Below are positions 8,195 to 17,933 of a DNA stretch of 64,000 nucleotides, in pieces (position 1 is the stretch's first letter; each line of letters starts with the position of its first letter). The notes under the pieces were generated by a model. That model did not search any database. It worked only from the letters and a program-made list of their open reading frames with translations, and was not told where the DNA came from. The stretch spans positions 272,088 through 336,087 of the forward strand of contig NZ_AKIZ01000014.1 of NCBI RefSeq assembly GCF_000282595.1, read 5' to 3'. The DNA is from Phyllobacterium sp. YR531 (GTDB lineage Bacteria; Pseudomonadota; Alphaproteobacteria; Rhizobiales; Rhizobiaceae). The position numbers and the translations under genes were made by a program.

Positions 8195-9223
8195 ATGAAG
8201 GTCATGATCCCATTATCCGTCCTCGACCTCTCACCGATTGCAGAAGGCAGCAATGCCTCGCAATCACTCTGTAATTCGCTGGATCTCGCGCAGAATGCCG
8301 AGCGTCTTGGTTATAATCGTTTGTGGCTTGCGGAACATCACAGCATGCGCGGCATTGCCAGTGCGGCAACGGCTGTTGTGATCGCTCAAGTGGCGGCAGG
8401 AACCTCAAAAATTCGCCTCGGTGCGGGTGGCATTATGCTGCCCAACCACTCGCCGCTGATGGTGGCCGAGGCTTTCGGCACTTTGGCAGCCCTGCATCCC
8501 GGCCGCATTGATCTTGGTGTTGGCCGTGCTCCGGGGACTGACCAGATCACTGCTCAGGCGCTGCGCCGCAATCTCAATCAGGACATTAACGGCTTTCCGC
8601 AGGATGTAGTCGAGTTGCTGGGTTACTTCAGCCCACCGCAACCTGGCCAGCACGTTATTGCAGTTCCGGGTGCAGGACTTGAGGTGCCGGTCTGGATACT
8701 TGGTTCCAGTCTTTTCGGTGCTCAGCTCGCTGCGGCTCTCGGTCTTCCCTATGCTTTTGCATCGCATTTTGCTCCGGCAGAAATGGAGCGCGCCATCGAG
8801 ATCTATCGTGCCCGGTTTGAACCTTCACGATATCTGGACAAGCCCTATGTGATGCTTGGCCTCAATGTATTCGCTGCCGAAAGCGATGATGAGGCGCGGC
8901 TACTGCAAACTTCCCAGCAGCAGGCATTCGTAAACTTGCGTACCGGAAATCCAGGACCGCTTCCTGCTCCGGTCGAAGGCTATGAAGAAACGCTTGATCT
9001 TCATGCCAAGGCGATCTTGCGCCAATCCTTGTCTTGTTCAGTTGTAGGTGCGGCTCCTGCAATAAAGGCCGGGGTCGAAGAATTCATACAACGTACCGGC
9101 GCTGATGAAATCATGGTTACGGGTCACATATTCGATCATAAGGCGCGCGTGCGCTCATATGAAATTCTGGCTGATACAATGATTGGGAAGACAGCTTCTG
9201 CTTCAGTAAGCTTATTCGCATAG
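8195..9223 (+). CDS. LLM-class flavin-dependent oxidoreductase (luciferase-like monooxygenase)
   Basis: About 342 residues of a bacterial-luciferase-like TIM-barrel enzyme using reduced flavin. Visible blocks are [17 protein letters not shown] and the family signature running from [17 protein letters not shown] to [14 protein letters not shown]. The C-terminal [20 protein letters not shown] helix is also typical. It belongs to the MsnO8/Yhbw-like single-component group of unknown substrate. ATG 8195 is chosen; a GTG at 8144 would add 17 unlikely residues. It stands alone. Confidence 0.85.
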   Translation: MKVMIPLSVLDLSPIAEGSNASQSLCNSLDLAQNAERLGYNRLWLAEHHSMRGIASAATAVVIAQVAAGTSKIRLGAGGIMLPNHSPLMVAEAFGTLAALHPGRIDLGVGRAPGTDQITAQALRRNLNQDINGFPQDVVELLGYFSPPQPGQHVIAVPGAGLEVPVWILGSSLFGAQLAAALGLPYAFASHFAPAEMERAIEIYRARFEPSRYLDKPYVMLGLNVFAAESDDEARLLQTSQQQAFVNLRTGNPGPLPAPVEGYEETLDLHAKAILRQSLSCSVVGAAPAIKAGVEEFIQRTGADEIMVTGHIFDHKARVRSYEILADTMIGKTASASVSLFA

Positions 9224-9359
9224 GGCGGCAGGCCATATTTTGGCCATTATATTGCCCCGAAAAAACCCGATCATCGACCGGTTGAGATCGAATTTCGCAG
9301 GTGAAGTGGCGCGCATCATCAATAGATGATCGTTCGCCAATCATCTGAAAGGAAAAACG

Positions 9360-9743
9360 ATGCGAAAGATGATAGTGCTCGCGCTTTGCGCGGCATTCCC
9401 CTTGGCCACTTCGGCTGCTTATGCACAGACTGCACCGCAGACGCCACCAAGCGCGGCAGAAACCGCTCCATCTGGTCAGGCACCGGCTCAGACCGGCGCG
9501 CCGCAGATCACGACGATCAATATCGTCGATATCAACGAATTGCCTGACGCCACCAAGACGCAGGTCAATGACGCAGTCGCTCAGCGCAGCGATGGCGATG
9601 TAAAGAAGCTGCGTTCTTCCATCGACAAGTCACCGGAAGTAACCGCCGCCTTGAAGGAAAAAGGCCTGACATCAGAGGCAGTCGTTATCGCCAGCCTTGA
9701 TTCAAAAGGGCTTTTGACGCTCGTCACCAAAAAGCCGAGCTAA
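9360..9743 (+). CDS. exported protein, unknown function
   Basis: A 127-residue protein with a Sec signal peptide (MRKMIVLALCAAFPLATSAAYA, cleavage after AYA). A low-complexity Gln/Pro/Ala/Thr linker (about 23-48) leads to a compact C-terminal region with a regular helix/strand pattern (TTINIVDINELPD ... VVIASLDSKGLLTLVTKK). GGAAA is 5 bases before the ATG. Followed by a Rho-independent terminator. Periplasmic location inferred; family not recognised. Confidence 0.75.
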   Translation: MRKMIVLALCAAFPLATSAAYAQTAPQTPPSAAETAPSGQAPAQTGAPQITTINIVDINELPDATKTQVNDAVAQRSDGDVKKLRSSIDKSPEVTAALKEKGLTSEAVVIASLDSKGLLTLVTKKPS

Positions 9744-9774
9744 AACACTCTTTGCCTCCAGCAAAGCCAATAAG

Positions 9775-9803
9775 TGCGGCCGGAAATCTCCGGTCGCATT
9801 TTT
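9775..9803 (+). terminator. Rho-independent terminator
   Basis: The stem TGCGGCCGGA/TCCGGTCGCA with a four-base loop is followed by TTTTTAT. It is placed 31 bases after the exported protein gene and abuts the end of proC coming from the other strand. Confidence 0.85.
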
Positions 9804-10620
9804 ATGCCTGACTGCCCAGCTCGACGGCACGCTTGTGTGCGGCAGAGACGGCTTCCGTCACGAGCTTCTTCAGTCTGTCATCACCCATCAAAACATCAAG
9901 CGCAGCGGCCGTGGTTCCCTTGGGGCTTGTCACCTGTTCGCGCAGCTTTGTAGGCGTATCCTCGCTGGAGGCAGCCAAAGCACCGGCACCAAATACCGTC
10001 TGCATAGCCAATATCTCCGCCGTCTTCCGCTCTAGTCCCGCATCGACCGCAGCCTCGGTCAAAGCTTCGATGAAATGGAACACGTAGGCCGGTCCGGAAC
10101 CTGAAACCGCTGTCGCCACATCGATCAGGCTCTCATCATCCACTGCTGCTACAGCGCCGCTTGTCTCAAGCAGGCGATCAACGAGGGCCGCATCGCTGTC
10201 TTTGACATGCCCATTGCGGAAGGTGACAATCATTCCCTTGCCGATTGCCGCCGGTGTATTGGGTATTGTGCGAATGATCGCGGCATTGGAACCCAGATGC
10301 TCTTCAAAAAAGGCAACTTTTATTCCTGCAGCCACACTGACAAAGGTCGAGATGCCGGCAAATCGCACATAGGCGGGAAGCACATCGCGCATAACCTGTG
10401 GTTTGACTGCGACGAGAATAATGCGCGGTGCAAGCTCGTCCTTGATCTTCGACGCGTCGGCCAACGCATTCACCCCTAAAGTTGCCGCGCGTTCAAGCAG
10501 AGCAGGGGTTGGCTCAACAACGGTCACTTGGCCTGGCTGCAATATACCGGCGTCAAGCCAGCCCTTGAGCATGGCAAAACCCATATTGCCGCAACCAACC
10601 AGAACCACATTGTCAACCAT
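9802..10620 (-). CDS. proC: pyrroline-5-carboxylate reductase
   Basis: A 272-residue NADPH-dependent enzyme for the last step of proline synthesis. The N-terminal Rossmann motif VLVGCGNMGFAM and the family signature near the C-terminus (spanning EQVTSPKGTTAAALDVL) are present, as is the dimer-forming helix pair VSGSGPAYVFHFIEALTEAAV. The ATG at 10620 has GGAGAGAG six bases upstream, which excludes the longer frame reaching 10668. Confidence 0.95.
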   Translation of the reverse strand: MVDNVVLVGCGNMGFAMLKGWLDAGILQPGQVTVVEPTPALLERAATLGVNALADASKIKDELAPRIILVAVKPQVMRDVLPAYVRFAGISTFVSVAAGIKVAFFEEHLGSNAAIIRTIPNTPAAIGKGMIVTFRNGHVKDSDAALVDRLLETSGAVAAVDDESLIDVATAVSGSGPAYVFHFIEALTEAAVDAGLERKTAEILAMQTVFGAGALAASSEDTPTKLREQVTSPKGTTAAALDVLMGDDRLKKLVTEAVSAAHKRAVELGSQA

Positions 10621-10692
10621 CGTCTCTCTCCATTTGAACAGGCGGCACTTTGATCCGGTCGCAAGCATCCGGTCAACAGGCTTTGGTCAAAA

Positions 10693-11997
10693 TCAGGTGC
10701 GTGATGGCAATGGGATGCGTGCAGTCATGCGCAATCCGAAACATGCCATGACCACAAGCAACCAGACAGGATCGGCACGTCGAAAGAAGAAGCTTTCGAG
10801 GAAGGCATTCATCAACGAGAATGTCAGACACATCATGAAGAAGTCGGACAGGTAGATATTCTCGCGTTTTCTCAATGTTCGCACATAGTCGATGAGCGGC
10901 AACAGCACGAGAACAAATATTGCGCAGATCAGCGCCGGAACACCCATTGCGATTGCTATGTCCAGATAGCCATTATGTGCATGGACGATGCCCCGCACAT
11001 CCCAGTCCAGATAATAAGGCGTTTCGGCTTGCCGCACGACAGGTGCTTCCCAGAAGCTTTCCAAACCATAGCCACGCCATGGAGTCTCACTGAGTTTTTC
11101 AAGGCCGAACTGCCAGATCGACGTGCGCCCGGTAAATGTCGCATCGGCACCCAGCTGCTGCAAAAGGTCGTGAGTTGGTGGAAAGAACAACGTACCTATT
11201 GTGAAAAAGAAAAAGCCGGTGAGCGCAGCGGCTATGAGCAACGCTGTCAGTATTCTCAAGCCGAAAAGACCGGGCACCATGACGAGAAGAATGACCATGG
11301 GAACAAGCGCTGTAGACGTTTTCGATCCCGTATGCGCCACAAACAGCAGTGCGAATACAAGTATGCCGATGCCGCTGGTCCGCCAGCCGCGGCGGATGAG
11401 ATAAATACCCCCGAATGAAAATGCAGCCATTACTGGTCCGGCAACGTTCTTGTGGGCGAATATACCGCGCCAGAGTCCGGCATGTTCGGACTCGATTTCG
11501 CTCGCAGTGTGCTTGGCGAGGTCTGGGAAAATAACCAGACCTACATAGGAGAGCACCAGAACCGCCGTGGCGGCAATGACCAGCGCAAGCGAAAACCCGT
11601 CCATGTCAGGTGGCAAAGAAAGGACTGCAACGACACACAGGACGCCGATTATTGTGAAGATTACCGCACGCTGCGCGGCGCCGGGATCTACGGCAACCAT
11701 GGTCGAAAGAAACAGGAAGCCGAACATGACGATCCACATCGGGCTCAGGAGTGCCCAAAGACGTTGCGGGTTGGCCAGCACGATCATGGCCAGGATTGAC
11801 ACGCCGCCCAATGCCCCGAATCCAAGCTGGTTGACGACATCACCGCCGCTGCCTGCAATAGCAGTGCTGGCTGGCTGAAATGGCCGAAACGAAACGAGCA
11901 AGACACACAGGATCAGCGCAGCCAGAAGGCTTGCCACCAGCCGCGCCGGGATCGCTATGAAGGAGTCAGTTCTTTTCAGGTTGCCTATATTGCTCAT
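10693..11997 (-). CDS. O-antigen ligase/polymerase-like membrane protein (Wzy/ExoQ type)
   Basis: About 434 residues with 10-12 predicted membrane segments and the Wzy_C/O-antigen ligase block: a large periplasmic loop containing FTGRTSIWQFGLEKL and GYGLESFWE, and then the HNGYLDIAIAMG motif with the conserved His. Such proteins polymerise or ligate repeat units in the inner membrane. The ATG at 11997 overlaps the upstream GT2 gene by 32 bases, implying translational coupling. In the context of the flippase and chain-length gene it most likely polymerises the local exopolysaccharide, as ExoQ does for succinoglycan. Confidence 0.85.
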   Translation of the reverse strand: MSNIGNLKRTDSFIAIPARLVASLLAALILCVLLVSFRPFQPASTAIAGSGGDVVNQLGFGALGGVSILAMIVLANPQRLWALLSPMWIVMFGFLFLSTMVAVDPGAAQRAVIFTIIGVLCVVAVLSLPPDMDGFSLALVIAATAVLVLSYVGLVIFPDLAKHTASEIESEHAGLWRGIFAHKNVAGPVMAAFSFGGIYLIRRGWRTSGIGILVFALLFVAHTGSKTSTALVPMVILLVMVPGLFGLRILTALLIAAALTGFFFFTIGTLFFPPTHDLLQQLGADATFTGRTSIWQFGLEKLSETPWRGYGLESFWEAPVVRQAETPYYLDWDVRGIVHAHNGYLDIAIAMGVPALICAIFVLVLLPLIDYVRTLRKRENIYLSDFFMMCLTFSLMNAFLESFFFRRADPVWLLVVMACFGLRMTARIPLPSRT

Positions 11998-12961
11998 TCG
12001 AATATCCGAATTCTGCCAAAACACGGCCAAGCCCAATATAGATCTGATAGACACCTATGGACAGAGAGCCGGTCTGCGCTGTCTTTATCACGGCACGAAC
12101 AGGTGAAACGGCTAGAAGCGCCAGACTTTTCAGGATTGTCTTCAACTTGCCGAAAGGCTCATTGGAGCGTTTGCGTTTTTCAATCAGGCTCGAAATGACG
12201 CCGTTGCGCAAAGCGCGCGCTCTGATCCAGTCCGCCTCGACTCGTCGTGCAGGCACGGTTTCGTAAACCGCCGCTTCAGCACACCAGGCGATGGTGAATC
12301 CCTTGACGACACTCCGGCTTATGAAGTCGGAATCGCCACCACCCATGAAATTGAAAGTGAGATCAAGGAAAGGAAAAGGCATCGCTTCAAGCACATTACG
12401 CCCGACTAGCAGATTACCTGACGAGTAAATGATCGGCACGCGTCCGGTTGTGTCGTAATGCGGGCTGAAAACAGGATGGCTAGCCCATACCTGATGTTCC
12501 GGTTTTGCAAACATAGGTATCTGCGGGCCACCGACGAAATCGACACCATACAGTTCGCGCGTCTTGCAAAGATTTTCCAGCCAATGCGGGTCGGCAACTT
12601 CGTCATCGTCGATAACCACCAATGATTTGAAGTTCGGAAATATTGCGAGTGCTGTCAGCCATCCGGCATTGTATGCGTTACAATTGCCGCGATTATGCGC
12701 AATGATTACTAGGCCGCGATATTCTCCAGCCTCAAACAATGGCGCAGCGACAGTAGCGCCCTCGCGTTTTTCCGCTTCGTTTTCCATGACGATAATTGCA
12801 AATGAACGGGACGTAACCTGCGCCTTCAGCGAAGCGAGGGTTTTCAATAGATGATCCGGCCGTTTGAATGTGGGCAGTGTGACGACAACATCAATCGCTT
12901 CCGGCGAAAGGTCGGGCGACTGTGTTACGATGGTTATATTGTCGTGGCCGTTCAATTTCAT
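11966..12961 (-). CDS. glycosyltransferase family 2
   Basis: A 331-residue GT-A fold transferase. The N-terminal VVVTLPTFKRPDHLLKTLASL, the nucleotide-sugar/metal motif VVIDDDEVAD (about 116-125) and the acceptor-side FMGGGDSDF are visible. It is probably cytoplasmic, adding a sugar to the lipid-linked repeat unit. ATG 12961 is preferred over the adjacent GTG. It is the first gene of a two-gene minus-strand unit with the polymerase and diverges from the GT4-like gene, so the 80-base gap likely carries both promoters. Confidence 0.88.
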   Translation of the reverse strand: MKLNGHDNITIVTQSPDLSPEAIDVVVTLPTFKRPDHLLKTLASLKAQVTSRSFAIIVMENEAEKREGATVAAPLFEAGEYRGLVIIAHNRGNCNAYNAGWLTALAIFPNFKSLVVIDDDEVADPHWLENLCKTRELYGVDFVGGPQIPMFAKPEHQVWASHPVFSPHYDTTGRVPIIYSSGNLLVGRNVLEAMPFPFLDLTFNFMGGGDSDFISRSVVKGFTIAWCAEAAVYETVPARRVEADWIRARALRNGVISSLIEKRKRSNEPFGKLKTILKSLALLAVSPVRAVIKTAQTGSLSIGVYQIYIGLGRVLAEFGYSNEQYRQPEKN

Positions 12962-13041
12962 CACGGGACTATTTATCCGTTATTTATCTATATGAAGATA
13001 TAGAAGACACTTGTTCAACATTTCATTACGTTCGAGCCACA

Positions 13042-14211
13042 ATGCACGTACTTTTTGTCACCTCCATCGTCCCGGACGGTAAACCGGCCACAGGCTACGA
13101 AATCGCCAACAAGGCGATTATCGATGGGTTAAGGCGCGCTGGTGTAAAAGTCACTGTCATCGGCTTTGTCTGGCCTGGCAGTGCGCCGCTGGACCCCGGC
13201 AGCACAATATTGTTGGGGGAGGTCGATGTTCGCAACGATACCGCTAGCCTTGGCCAAAAATTGCGTTGGTTGGGAAAAGCCGTGCTCACGGGCCTCACCG
13301 TATCTTCGGTAAAACTACGCATCATCACCAAGGAGAAGTTCCGGGCAGCTATCGCCTCAGCAGAACCGTTTGACGCCTATGTGCTAAATGGCGTTGCCCT
13401 TGCCGGAGCCTTTGAGGACTGTTTTGCCGACAAGCCGAAAGTATTCATCGCGCACAATGTCGAGCATCGCTCTGCCCGCGAAAATGCCGATGCTGCAACA
13501 AGCCTTGTGCAAAAATATCTGTTCAGTCGTGAGTCCCGGCTTTTGGCAGGATTGGAAAAACGCCTGTGCGACAGCGCATCATTTGTCTTCACCTTGGCCG
13601 ATGAAGACATCACAGCATTGCAACTTGAAACAACCGGGCGCGCAGCCGCCTTGCCGTTGGTGACCGAAGCGGACACCACGAAAATGTCTGATCGCGTGAT
13701 TGAGCATGATTTGGGCCTGATCGGCACGTGGACATGGCAACCAAATCGCATCGGCCTTGAGTGGTTTTTGCGCGAAGTCGCGCCGCACCTTGATAAGAAT
13801 ATCCGCATTACTGTTGCGGGCAGTACGCCAGCCGACCTCAAGGCTGCATGGCCGAAGGTAAATTTTGCAGGGCGCGTGCCGGACGCCACGGATTTCGTTC
13901 GCAGCTGTGCAGTAATCCCGCTCATCAGCCGCGCCGGGACCGGGGTTCAATTGAAAACAATCGAAACTTTCGAGCTTGGCTTGCCAAGTGTCGCCACTGC
14001 TCTTTCCGTGCGCGGTATTGCCGATGTGCCGGATAATTGTGTTGTGGCGGATGATCCGGCTGCCTTTGCCAAAGCCGTCAACCAGATGGTTGCGCGCGTT
14101 CGGGAGGGTGAAGACATGATACGATCAGGCAAAGCTTTTCGGATGGCGCAGCAGGAGCGGTTTGACCGGCAGATCAAACTTGGCCTCGACCGGCTTCAGG
14201 CGATAAAATGA
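13042..14211 (+). CDS. glycosyltransferase, GT-B fold (group 1/GT4-like)
   Basis: A 389-residue cytoplasmic transferase. The N-terminal HVLFVTSIVPDGKPATGYEIANKAII and C-terminal PLISRAGTGVQLKTIETFELGLPSVAT (the donor-binding E-x7-E-like region) are characteristic of GT-B group 1 enzymes. First gene of a three-gene operon; its stop overlaps the next start as ATGA. Donor sugar unknown. Confidence 0.85.
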   Translation: MHVLFVTSIVPDGKPATGYEIANKAIIDGLRRAGVKVTVIGFVWPGSAPLDPGSTILLGEVDVRNDTASLGQKLRWLGKAVLTGLTVSSVKLRIITKEKFRAAIASAEPFDAYVLNGVALAGAFEDCFADKPKVFIAHNVEHRSARENADAATSLVQKYLFSRESRLLAGLEKRLCDSASFVFTLADEDITALQLETTGRAAALPLVTEADTTKMSDRVIEHDLGLIGTWTWQPNRIGLEWFLREVAPHLDKNIRITVAGSTPADLKAAWPKVNFAGRVPDATDFVRSCAVIPLISRAGTGVQLKTIETFELGLPSVATALSVRGIADVPDNCVVADDPAAFAKAVNQMVARVREGEDMIRSGKAFRMAQQERFDRQIKLGLDRLQAIK

Positions 14212-14960
14212 GCGAGACTGCCCCGCCCATTCGCTCCGTCCTCGGCGTACCGGTTGTCGCCCTGCCATGGCAGGATGCCATTGATCTGATACGCGAGCGC
14301 ATCGCCAACAGGCAGTTCACACTTATCACCTGGCTGAATGCTCATAATGCAAATGTAGCGCAGACTGATGCCGGGTTTCGTGAAGCGTTGGAACATTTTC
14401 TCGTCCTGCCCGATGGCATCGGCGTCGATATCGCTTCAAAAATTCTGCACGGAGCATCTTTTCCCGCAAATTTGAATGGCACGGATTTTACGCCCGCTAT
14501 CCTGAAGGCTGAAACCAACCCTATCCGCATCGGACTGATCGGTGCCAAACCGGAAGTCGTAGCAGGAGCTGCGGCTAAATTTCGTCAGATTGCCCCGCAA
14601 CATGATATCCGCATTGTGAGTGACGGGTTTTTCACCATGGCGGAGGAACCCGGTATTCTGGCATCGTTGAAAGAGTTTTCTCCACACATATTGCTGGTCG
14701 CGATGGGCGTTCCCCGCCAGGAATTGTTCATGGCGCAAAAGCTCACGCCAGATCATTGCGTGGTGGCAATGGGTGTAGGCGCTCTGTTCGATTTCATGGC
14801 TGGTGCCGTGCCACGTGCTCCTGCGCTGGTGCAAAAACTACGTTTTGAATGGCTGTATCGTCTGGTACAGGAACCGGCGCGTTTATGGCGACGCTATATT
14901 GTCGGTAACCCGCTTTTTCTGTTACGCGTTATGCGAGCAAAACTGAGAGGTCGCAATTGA
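14208..14960 (+). CDS. WecG/TagA/CpsF family glycosyltransferase (GT26)
   Basis: A 250-residue GT26 enzyme. Visible signatures are TLITWLNAHNANVAQTD, LPDGIGVDIASKILHG, RIGLIGAKPEVV, ILLVAMGVPRQELFM and the C-terminal region KLRFEWLYRLVQEPARLWRRY. Members transfer ManNAcA, ManNAc or glucuronic acid onto an undecaprenyl-linked acceptor. It overlaps the neighbours on both sides by 4 bases (ATGA, TTGA), so translation of the three transferases is coupled. Confidence 0.93.
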   Translation: MSETAPPIRSVLGVPVVALPWQDAIDLIRERIANRQFTLITWLNAHNANVAQTDAGFREALEHFLVLPDGIGVDIASKILHGASFPANLNGTDFTPAILKAETNPIRIGLIGAKPEVVAGAAAKFRQIAPQHDIRIVSDGFFTMAEEPGILASLKEFSPHILLVAMGVPRQELFMAQKLTPDHCVVAMGVGALFDFMAGAVPRAPALVQKLRFEWLYRLVQEPARLWRRYIVGNPLFLLRVMRAKLRGRN

Positions 14961-15817
14961 AGAACGCATTGGTCACGGCAAGTTATGCGCCGGATTTCCG
15001 GCGTTGCCAATTGCTGTGCGAAACCATTGATCGTTTTGTGACGGGTTATACCAAGCACTATATCTTGGTCGAACATCGCGATGTTGCCCTGTTCAAGCAG
15101 CTTGAAACGCCCAATCGCATCGTGATCGACGAAAACGATCTGATGCCCGGCTGGATAAGGCCGTTTCCGGATCCGACAAATTTTGGCCGCCGCCGGATCT
15201 GGCTGTCGCCCAGAACCATGCCTCTGCGCGGTTGGCATATGCAGCAATTCCGTCGTATCGCGATTGCTCAACATACGGATGATGACGCGTTCATCTATAT
15301 TGATTCAGATGTCACCTTCCTGAAGCCATTTGATTGCTCGCTGTTCTGGCAAGGTAACGACACGCGGCTGTTCCGGCGCGATGGTGATCTGTTGCGTCCC
15401 GTCCCGGGTGATCAACTCATCTGGTCTGAAAATGCCGGTAATCTGCTTGGGATTACACCTGTCAGCGTCGCCGGGCATGACTACATCGGGACACTCATTG
15501 CGTGGCGCCGCGATGCCATTATTGGCATGTGCAATCATATCGAGAAGCGCAGCGGCAGGCACTGGGTTGCGACCATTGGCCGGACACGCAAGTTTTCAGA
15601 GTGCATGATTTATGGCCGTTATGTCGATGAAGTTCTGATGGCAAAGGACCATTATCACGATGGCAGGGAGTTCTGCCGGATTCACTGGTCTGCACCGGCT
15701 CCGACGGATGACGAACTCGTGAAGTTCGTCGAGGAAATGGCGCCCTATCAAGTAGCGATAGGTATCCAGTCATTCCTTGGCGACGGCACGGATCGTATAC
15801 GGAAGCTGTTTTTCTAG
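14957..15817 (+). CDS. glycosyltransferase-like protein (DUF6492 type)
   Basis: A 286-residue protein with a GT-A-like core: an N-terminal KNALVTASYAPDFRRCQLLCETI strand-helix, the acidic motif FIYIDSDVTFLKPFD (about 114-128, DxD-like) and a downstream IHWSAPAPTDDELVKFVEEMAP tail. It resembles the DUF6492 proteins found in rhizobial polysaccharide clusters. The start is TTG, overlapping the stop of the GT26 gene. Its stop codon overlaps that of the convergent flippase gene as CTAG. A sugar-transfer role is inferred from the DSD motif and context. Confidence 0.7.
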   Translation: MKNALVTASYAPDFRRCQLLCETIDRFVTGYTKHYILVEHRDVALFKQLETPNRIVIDENDLMPGWIRPFPDPTNFGRRRIWLSPRTMPLRGWHMQQFRRIAIAQHTDDDAFIYIDSDVTFLKPFDCSLFWQGNDTRLFRRDGDLLRPVPGDQLIWSENAGNLLGITPVSVAGHDYIGTLIAWRRDAIIGMCNHIEKRSGRHWVATIGRTRKFSECMIYGRYVDEVLMAKDHYHDGREFCRIHWSAPAPTDDELVKFVEEMAPYQVAIGIQSFLGDGTDRIRKLFF

Positions 15818-17073
15818 ACCCGCCGTGCCGGTCTCTTGATGGCTCGATAGGTCAGGATGGTAGAAACAAGATAGATGACCGCGAACATGGCATTGAGCCA
15901 GATCAGCCAATCATTTACTTCCAGAAAGGTCACCAGCAGCCAGGACAGCAAACCTGCTTTGATAATCCCAAGTACCGCAAGGTTGATCGCCCGTAGACCG
16001 GATTGCCCGCGCGCATAGAGAATTTCTGCCTGATATTCGACGAGATTACGCAAACCGGGCACCAGAATGACCAACGGCAGCAATGCAACAACCGACGCTA
16101 CATTATCGCCCAGCGCCCGCGGGAAAATGTGCAGAAATAGCGCGAGCGCTGCCAACCCAAGTGTTGACACCAGAAACACACCGAATTCCAGTCCTCCGCG
16201 TATCTTCATGGATTTGAGCATGTCTGGCGTGCGCATCAACTTTTGCACCAGCATCATGTTAAAGGAACGTACGGGCAGAGCCGTCAGATCGACAAGGCGC
16301 ATGATGATTGCGTAAACACCCGCCGTCTGTGGGCCGCCGACCGCCAATACCAGCAGCTTGTCCATCTCCGACTGAATGTAGAACAGGACTTCCGCGCCTG
16401 TAACCGCAAAAGAGTCGCTTAGCCGCCGGCGATAGAGTTTTGGCACCAGCCGCAGCCGCACCTTGGGATAGAACCAGATAATGGCAATGATCAATGCTAT
16501 CCCGTTTGCCCCGGCATACCACCAGCTCCAGATAGCGAGGTTGGTAGCGCTGGAAAAAGCAAAAAGAACTGCCGCAATGGCCCTAAGCGCTGTGCCGATG
16601 ATGACCAGCAATGCGGCGCGGCCAAATCGGTTGAGGCCATTATTGACGACGACGACAACTTCCAGCGAACGCCACAACAGCGCTTCGGCGGCGACGATTA
16701 CGGCAAACGTGCCAATTGCAAGGTCGGCACCGAAGAAGACGAGATGAGCAAGATAGGCTGCCAGCACGAAAATAGGCAGGGAAATGACAACCGCCGCGAG
16801 AAACCCTCCCGTATAGGCACCCAGAAGCTGAGGTTTGACGGTTGAAATCCGGTATAATGGGGAGACAAAACCGAACGATACAAGCCGCGAAAGCACGACA
16901 CCTGTTGCTGATGCGGTTGCAAACAATCCAAACTCGGCAATCGTCAATGTATTGGCAAGGGCGACGAAATAGGCCAGCGAGATGACCAGCCGTCCCGCTG
17001 ATCCACTGATCACCGAGAAATAGTCGCGGATCAGCCCCGCATTGGCTTTGACATGCCGAACAATCAATTTCAT
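15814..17073 (-). CDS. polysaccharide flippase (Wzx-like, MOP superfamily)
   Basis: A 419-residue inner-membrane protein with about 12 hydrophobic segments and the N-terminal pattern of polysaccharide export flippases (GRLVISLAYFVALANTLTIAEFGLFA). Expected to flip undecaprenyl-linked repeat units to the periplasm for the Wzy-like polymerase encoded 4 kb away. AGGA precedes the ATG closely. It is transcribed alone on the minus strand. Confidence 0.85.
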   Translation of the reverse strand: MKLIVRHVKANAGLIRDYFSVISGSAGRLVISLAYFVALANTLTIAEFGLFATASATGVVLSRLVSFGFVSPLYRISTVKPQLLGAYTGGFLAAVVISLPIFVLAAYLAHLVFFGADLAIGTFAVIVAAEALLWRSLEVVVVVNNGLNRFGRAALLVIIGTALRAIAAVLFAFSSATNLAIWSWWYAGANGIALIIAIIWFYPKVRLRLVPKLYRRRLSDSFAVTGAEVLFYIQSEMDKLLVLAVGGPQTAGVYAIIMRLVDLTALPVRSFNMMLVQKLMRTPDMLKSMKIRGGLEFGVFLVSTLGLAALALFLHIFPRALGDNVASVVALLPLVILVPGLRNLVEYQAEILYARGQSGLRAINLAVLGIIKAGLLSWLLVTFLEVNDWLIWLNAMFAVIYLVSTILTYRAIKRPARRV

Positions 17074-17216
17074 ATCCTGCGCAAGAACATTTGATTGTAT
17101 GTAGCGTAAAAGGTTTAACGGCTCGTATGGGCTGGTTGTAAATGCCTTCCACCCATTCTAGCTTCTTATTTTCTTCGCTGCATATTTTCAAATTATATCA
17201 TATAGGCTATATTTAA

Positions 17217-17540
17217 ATGGATTGGACTGTCGAAATATCCATCCCTGCGGAAGCGGAGATGGATGCACTACCTCCCGGTTTGCAAGCGCGGTTAATCCGT
17301 CTGATGGAGCTAGTGGAAAGTATCGGACTGGAAAATATGCGCGAGCCGCATGTGAAGCATATCGATGGCAAGTTATGGGAGCTTCGAGCCAAAGCGGCTG
17401 AGGGAATAGCTCGGGGGATGTACATAGCTGTAACGGGAAAGCGAATTGTGATCTTACATGTCTTTGTAAAAAAATCGCAGCGAACGCCTCGAGGTGCCTT
17501 GGCTTTGGCCTACCAACGAATGAAACAGGTGGAAGTATGA
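17217..17540 (+). CDS. higB: HigB/RelE-like toxin (Gp49 family)
   Basis: A 107-residue basic protein of the phage-derived Gp49-like/HigB group, a RelE-fold mRNA interferase. Visible blocks are EMDALPPGLQARLIRLMELVE, HVKHIDGKLWELRAKAAEGIARGMYI and VILHVFVKKSQRTPRGALALAYQRM. The stop overlaps the antitoxin ATG (ATGA), the usual toxin-first HigBA order. The AT-rich 140-base gap upstream carries the promoter. It sits inside the exopolysaccharide locus with no evident link to it, suggesting separate acquisition. Confidence 0.88.
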   Translation: MDWTVEISIPAEAEMDALPPGLQARLIRLMELVESIGLENMREPHVKHIDGKLWELRAKAAEGIARGMYIAVTGKRIVILHVFVKKSQRTPRGALALAYQRMKQVEV

Positions 17541-17815
17541 AAACTCTCGGGGAATTGAAGAAAAAGTACGTAAAAGATCCTGCATTCCGCGAGCATTACA
17601 AACAGGCTGATGTGGAATATACAGTTATCGAGCTTCTTATTCGTACACGAACCCAAGCAAAATTATCCCAAGCTGAGCTTGCCAAGCGAATGGCGACTAC
17701 CCAATCTGCAATTGCAAGATTGGAGGGAGGTCGAGTTTCACCCTCAATTGCAACATTGAGGCGATACGCCGAAGCCACTGGATATAAGTTGCATGTCGAT
17801 ATGACTCCTCTGTAA
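17537..17815 (+). CDS. higA: HigA-like antitoxin (XRE family)
   Basis: A 92-residue antitoxin with a C-terminal HTH_3 domain (KLSQAELAKRMATTQSAIARLEGGRVSPSIATLRRYAEATG, about 45-85) preceded by an N-terminal toxin-neutralising stretch. It is expected to bind HigB and repress its own operon. The ATGA overlap with higB supports coupled translation. Confidence 0.9.
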   Translation: MKTLGELKKKYVKDPAFREHYKQADVEYTVIELLIRTRTQAKLSQAELAKRMATTQSAIARLEGGRVSPSIATLRRYAEATGYKLHVDMTPL

Positions 17816-17933
17816 GCGAGAAGTTGTGATAATTAACGATTTATTTTCCATAGAACTTTAGTGTGGATTAACCGTGGATCGCAGTATCCGCGATTGATCG
17901 CAGTTGGGTCAGGATGTTGGAGTTCAGTTGCGG

